From Streptomyces sp. DvalAA-14 (lineage in GTDB: Bacteria; Actinomycetota; Actinomycetes; Streptomycetales; Streptomycetaceae): a stretch of DNA of 41,048 bases. The position numbers and the translations under genes are program-made. The DNA lies in NCBI RefSeq assembly GCF_900091855.1, contig NZ_FMCH01000227.1:1-41048 (forward strand), read 5' to 3'. Below the pieces are notes generated by a model. It did not search any database. It was not told where the DNA came from and worked only from the letters and a program-made list of their open reading frames with translations. The stretch's first letter is position 1; every line of letters starts with the position of its first letter. Shown piece by piece: positions 38,038-41,048 of this stretch.

Positions 38038-38151
38038 GTGACGAAGTCCGGCACCGTCAGCCCGCGCATCCTGCTGGCACCCGCGCGACTCGACGAGGTC
38101 GGCGGCCAGGACGCCAAGAACATCCTTCTCACCCTGGAGGCAGCAGCATGA
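38038..38151 (+). CDS. 37-codon ORF coupled to the 2OG-Fe(II) oxygenase
   Basis: A GTG-started frame of 37 codons (TKSGTVSPRILLAPARLDEVGGQDAKNILLTLEAAA) ends in an ATGA overlap with the oxygenase start at 38148. The sequence looks protein-like, but I do not recognise it, and no ribosome binding site precedes the GTG. It may be the tail of a lost upstream gene, or a short leader peptide. Confidence 0.35.
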   Translation: MTKSGTVSPRILLAPARLDEVGGQDAKNILLTLEAAA

Positions 38152-38876
38152 CCACCACCACGACACAGGACATCTTCGCCCGGCGCATCGACAGCGCCGA
38201 CTGGCCCGCGGTCACCGACGAGATCAACGACTACGGATGCGCACTGCTGCCGCAGCTGCTCACCCCCGCCGAATGCGCCGACATCGCCCAGCTCTACGAC
38301 CGGGCCGACCTGTTCCGGGCCACGATCGACATGCGGCGCCACCGCTTCGGCGAAGGGCAGTACCGCTACTTCGACAGCCCCTTCCCCGAAGCGGTGCAGC
38401 GGCTCCGCGAAGAGCTGTACCCGCGGCTGCTGCCCATCGCCCGCGACTGGTACGCCAAGCTCGGCCGCGACGCCGAATGGCCCGACACACTCGAGGAATG
38501 GCTGGAGATCTGCCACCAGGCCGGCCAGGAACGGCCCTCACCCATCCTGCTGCGCTACGAGACCGGCGGCTGGAACGCCCTGCACCGCGACATCTTCGGC
38601 GACAAGGTCTTCCCGCTCCAGGTCGTCATCAACCTGAACACACCGGGTGCGGACCACACCGGCGGCGAATTCCTCCTCGTCGAGCAGCGGCCCCGCGCGC
38701 AGTCACGCGCCACAGCCACCCTCGTCCCCCAGGGCCACGGACTCATCTTCACCACCCGCGACCGGCCGGTGATGTCCAAGCGCGGCTGGTCCGCCGCCCC
38801 GGTACGGCACGGCGTTTCCGCCGTTCGCTCCGGCCGGCGCCACACCCTCGGCCTCGTCTTCCACGACGCCACCTGA
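38148..38876 (+). CDS. 2OG-Fe(II) oxygenase (AlkB-like, Oxygenase-NA family)
   Basis: A 242-residue 2-oxoglutarate/iron dioxygenase of the family annotated as acting on alkylated DNA (PF09859-type). The metal triad is His146 and Asp148 (NALHRDIFGD) with His221 (VRHGVSAVRSGRRHTLGL); Arg231 is the likely 2OG contact. The family core YRYFDSPFPEAVQRLREELYPRLLPIARDWY and LLRYETGGWNALH are intact. The ATG at 38148 has GGAGG before it and overlaps the stop of a 37-codon frame (ATGA). It sits between an MGMT fragment and an Ada zinc-domain fragment, so it is the surviving member of an alkylation-response locus. It is full-length with no visible defect. Confidence 0.88.
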   Translation: MTTTTTQDIFARRIDSADWPAVTDEINDYGCALLPQLLTPAECADIAQLYDRADLFRATIDMRRHRFGEGQYRYFDSPFPEAVQRLREELYPRLLPIARDWYAKLGRDAEWPDTLEEWLEICHQAGQERPSPILLRYETGGWNALHRDIFGDKVFPLQVVINLNTPGADHTGGEFLLVEQRPRAQSRATATLVPQGHGLIFTTRDRPVMSKRGWSAAPVRHGVSAVRSGRRHTLGLVFHDAT

Positions 38877-38880
38877 ACCG

Positions 38881-39029
38881 GTGGGCACCACCACCTGCAT
38901 GCTCCTCGGAGCCGACCGGAAGACCTGTCAGAGCACCCGGCCGGCGTGTTTCTCGCCGACGAGGCGACCGCCCTCGCGGCCGGCTGCCGGCCCTGCGGAA
39001 CGTGCCTGCCGGAGACCTGCCGAACGTGA
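38881..39029 (+). pseudogene. decayed Ada-type zinc-binding protein gene
   Basis: Starting 4 bases after the oxygenase stop, one frame reads CMLLGADRKTCQS, like the start of the short Ada metal-binding proteins of actinomycetes (TLLGADG.PY.S). A different frame then gives AGVFLADEATALAAGCRPCGTCLPE, their conserved end, and stops at 39027-39029. About 30 codons between them, including the first zinc/methyl-acceptor Cys region, are gone and the frame is shifted. One homopolymer base cannot repair this. The assignment rests on my memory of the family. Confidence 0.5.
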
Positions 39030-39457
39030 CGGGAAGACCCCGTTCCTGTACTACATCCGCCACGGCCTCAAGGCTGAGAAGCACTCACGCCAAGGCTCAT
39101 GCCGCTGCCCCACGACCGCGTCCAACCTCCCCTTGCCGGAAACGGGGCGGCGCTTACCTTGCGGGTCGGGGACCGTGTGCCTGTTGCGGTGGAAGCCGCC
39201 GGACACCGCCTTCGAGCCGCCGGCGAAGCCGCGGCAACTCCGATTCCTGGGCGGCGATCCGGGACAGGGCCCGCCGGCTGAACAGACGTGCGTTGCCGCA
39301 GTCGGCGGCCGGTCAATGTTCTGCCGGATACCGTGGCCCCGCAGACCGGGGGGTCGGCGGGGCCACATTCAGTGTCGCAGGTCGCCACCGCGCGAGCTGA
39401 GCTTCGGGGTGATCCGGCCCGCCCCGGTGCCGCGTGCGCGGGGTCCTGACGGGCTGC
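39030..39457. other. gene-free stretch after the Ada fragment
   Basis: These 428 bases contain open frames on both strands but none with recognisable motifs. The only defined element is the hairpin at 39333-39366. I see no RNA gene. Confidence 0.4.
39333..39366. terminator. hairpin terminator
   Basis: GTGGCCCCGC (39333-39342) and GCGGGGCCAC (39357-39366) are a perfect 10-bp inverted repeat with a 14-base loop. It lies about 90 bases beyond the end of the minus-strand secreted-protein gene and downstream of the plus-strand Ada debris, so it could end transcripts from either side. Confidence 0.55.
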
Positions 39458-40000
39458 CTAGATGTCGCCGACGGCGAGCTGGTCGATCGTGGCGGAGTAG
39501 CTGGTGAGCCCGCCGCTCACGCACGCGGCGCCCAGTTCGATCGAGCTGCTGGTGGTGCGGCCGTTGGCGCGTGCGGTGCCGCCGGCGTAACTGCCGGTAG
39601 CGATGGAGCCGCCCTCCAGCGAGAAGGACTGTGCGTCGCCCCGGAAGGTGGTCTGGTCGATGACGGTCCTGGTTCCGTCGTTCCAGTAGATCGTCGCCTT
39701 GGCGTAGCCCGGTCCGTAGGGGCCGGGGCACTGTGCGGTCAGGGAGGCTTCGAGCCGGATCGTGCCGCCGGTGATCTTCGGATGCCGGCGGGAGGAGCAG
39801 TTGCCCAACTCACCGTTGGCGGAGAGCCGTACGGTGTTCTTGCTGAACGTGACGCCGGGATTGAACTGCACGTCGAGCGAGCCACCGTGGCAGGTGACGT
39901 CGCCGATACCGTCCGGGTCTGCGGCCGACGCCGGGCTGACGGGGGCGAGAACGATCACCGCGGCAGCGGCAACGGCCGCCGAGATCAGGGGACTGCGCAC
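39458..40000 (-). CDS. small secreted protein of unknown function
   Basis: A 180-residue exported protein. The GTG at 40000 follows a GAACGAGG site; a signal peptide is plain (RSPLISAAVAAAAVIVLAPVSPASA, cut about residue 26-27). The mature part is beta-rich, with Gly/Ser/Thr repeats and four cysteines (DVTCHGG, GNCSS, AQCPG, AACVSG), enough for two disulfides. The phrases IYWNDGTRTVIDQTTFRGDA and TGSYAGGTARANGRT suggest a jelly-roll or crystallin-like sandwich. I do not know the family by name; similar small secreted proteins are frequent in Streptomyces. An open frame to 40507 upstream is not used because it lacks a signal and codon order. Confidence 0.75.
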   Translation of the reverse strand: MRSPLISAAVAAAAVIVLAPVSPASAADPDGIGDVTCHGGSLDVQFNPGVTFSKNTVRLSANGELGNCSSRRHPKITGGTIRLEASLTAQCPGPYGPGYAKATIYWNDGTRTVIDQTTFRGDAQSFSLEGGSIATGSYAGGTARANGRTTSSSIELGAACVSGGLTSYSATIDQLAVGDI

Positions 40001-40740
40001 GTGGGGGACCTCGTTCCGATTGCGGGTGGGGGAGCGAACGCCAACAGGGAACCCGCTCGCGTACCGGCCCACCGGCACCGCCCCTCTGTGCCGTTCCCAT
40101 GCCACCCGAACGGCGCACCTTGCGGGGCCCGACGGAGCGACGGCTGTCCGCTGCCACGGGGCCTTGACCGTTTGCCGCGGAAGTTTGACCGAGTGGGAGC
40201 TGCTGCTGTCGACCGGCCAGGTGCCGCGCGCTGTGATCAGCCGGTGCAGCGCTGCGTGCTGAGTGCAGCGCCGCACCGTCCGATCAGTCGACCTCGACGC
40301 TGGCCCCGAACTCGCTGACGCTGGAACGGGCCCGGTCCACGGTTTCCAATACCACTCCCGAGCAGTTCGGTCGCTCGTAGATGCGTGCCTTCCTGTCGGT
40401 TTGGTGTCGACGGACATCGGCCACCGGTTCGAGTTGTAGCCCGCGGTGAGGCAGAGCACTTGCGTCGGCCGCGCTGGGCCCACCGGCGTCCTCGGATCCA
40501 GCCGCATCTGTCGCCTGCATAGGCCAGGGGCTCATGTCCATCCCCCATGGGCGGGACTGCGTTTTCGGTCGTCCGCCTCCCCTCCGGGCTGTTTCCCTCC
40601 CGCGGCTCCCAACGCGATCCGACATCAAACATCGGTTTACAGACTCTTTTGAGGATTAGTACAGGTATTAACCTGTTTGGCCGACTCGTCCGCTTGCCAA
40701 GGATGTGGACAAGTACGAAACGCGAGAGGGGAAGTTCGCC
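40001..40740. other. 740-base intergenic stretch, possible small-gene remnant
   Basis: No intact gene is evident. On the minus strand, frames ending at 40284 read TDRKARIYERPNCSGVVLETVDRARSSVSEFGASVEVD, and an overlapping frame reads LCLTAGYNSNRW. Together they loosely recall the small secreted crystallin-like (I36-type) proteins of Streptomyces, so a frame-broken remnant at about 40284-40460 is possible. The last 110 bases are AT-rich and include the palindrome at 40661-40676 and probably the tectonin gene's promoter. Confidence 0.3.
40661..40676. promoter_or_regulatory. palindrome upstream of the tectonin gene
   Basis: ACAGGT-ATTA-ACCTGT is a perfect 6-bp inverted repeat with a 4-base spacer, 65 bases before the tectonin ATG and within an AT-rich patch. 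It is a candidate operator overlapping the promoter region. Confidence 0.4.
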
Positions 40741-41048
40741 ATGGCGGATTGGGTGAAGATCGCGGGCAGTCTCAGTGCGATCTCGGCGGGATCAAGGACG
40801 ACGGTGTGGGGGGTGAACGCGGCGAGTGCCATCTACCGGTACACCAACTACGACGCCAACCCGTGGATCAACATCCCCGGCGCGCTGAGCGACATCGGTG
40901 CCGCGGCCGACGGCACCGTGTGGGGCGTCAACAGCGGCAACCAGATCTACCGGTACGCCGGGGACCAGGGTGCGTCGAACCCGTGGGTGGGCATCAACGG
41001 CAGCCTGGTCCGCATCGACGCGGGCTCCAGGACGAACGTGTGGGGAGT
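40741..41048 (+). CDS. tectonin-repeat beta-propeller protein, N-terminal part (cut by window end)
   Basis: The frame from ATG 40741 runs open to the window end (102 full codons). It reads in about 45-residue repeats: WVKIAGSLSAISAGSRTTVWGVN..IYRYT, WINIPGALSDIGAAADGTVWGVN..IYRYA, WVGINGSLVRIDAGSRTNVWG. This is the tectonin/TECPR pattern (W..I.GSL..I.AGS...VWGVN...IYRY) that forms a lectin-like beta-propeller. GAGAGGGG precedes the start. No signal peptide is present, so it would be cytoplasmic or exported by another route. Tectonins bind sugars or lipopolysaccharide in other organisms; bacterial ones are little studied. The full protein probably has five or six blades beyond the window. Confidence 0.85.
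   Translation, partial: MADWVKIAGSLSAISAGSRTTVWGVNAASAIYRYTNYDANPWINIPGALSDIGAAADGTVWGVNSGNQIYRYAGDQGASNPWVGINGSLVRIDAGSRTNVWG

Overview
The window is 41 kb of very GC-rich actinobacterial DNA. GC-rich third codon positions, GTG starts, an N-terminally extended serine/threonine kinase, an AraC/LysR-rich gene set, and a SigB-type (GTTT-N14-GGGTAT) promoter all point to a Streptomyces-like organism. It looks like an accessory or arm-type region: stress and redox genes, small transport and regulator pairs, secreted beta-propeller proteins, and gene debris.

Layout. 1-8.1 kb: the tail of an MFS transporter, a small GNAT protein, a DUF4331 protein, an alpha/beta hydrolase and EamA transporter divergent from a LysR regulator, then an AraC regulator divergent from an intradiol dioxygenase. 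8.2-10.6 kb: a short UvrA paralogue. 10.7-20.3 kb: one long minus-strand operon, dnaK-grpE-dnaJ-cbpM-clpB-thioredoxin-UBP zinc finger-cNMP/flavoprotein reductase-DUF1931 histone-fold protein. Many of its junctions overlap by a few bases. 20.6-26.2 kb: a GAF/PucR-type regulator, a divergent acetate kinase-like gene with a SigB-type promoter and a perfect 12-bp inverted repeat upstream, a SRPBCC membrane protein and a zinc alcohol dehydrogenase. 26.5-33.8 kb: a secreted BNR propeller protein, a membrane Ser/Thr kinase, a divergent PP2C phosphatase and a CHASE3-HAMP histidine kinase. 34.2-37.7 kb: a second LysR/EamA divergent pair, an unknown 129-residue protein and a SnoaL-like protein. 37.8-39.0 kb: a decayed alkylation-repair locus, in which an MGMT fragment and an Ada zinc-domain fragment flank an intact 2OG-Fe(II) oxygenase. 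39.4-41.0 kb: a small secreted protein and the start of a tectonin-repeat protein cut by the window edge.

How it fits together. The centre (10.7-26.2 kb) reads as a stress module: Hsp70/Hsp100 disaggregation chaperones, a thioredoxin with zinc ribbon, an unusual reductase without the CxxC pair, a histone-fold protein, and beside them acetate kinase and alcohol dehydrogenase genes for overflow or hypoxic metabolism. The unusual part is the tail of the chaperone operon, where a UBP-type zinc finger, a cNMP-flavoprotein and a DUF1931 protein are joined to ClpB/DnaK.

Caution on sequence quality. Three genes (hydrolase, dioxygenase, dnaJ) each carry a net one-base deletion, and each can be repaired by adding one base to a homopolymer run. 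Sequencing or assembly error is therefore as likely as true gene loss. The Ada-locus fragments cannot be explained that way.
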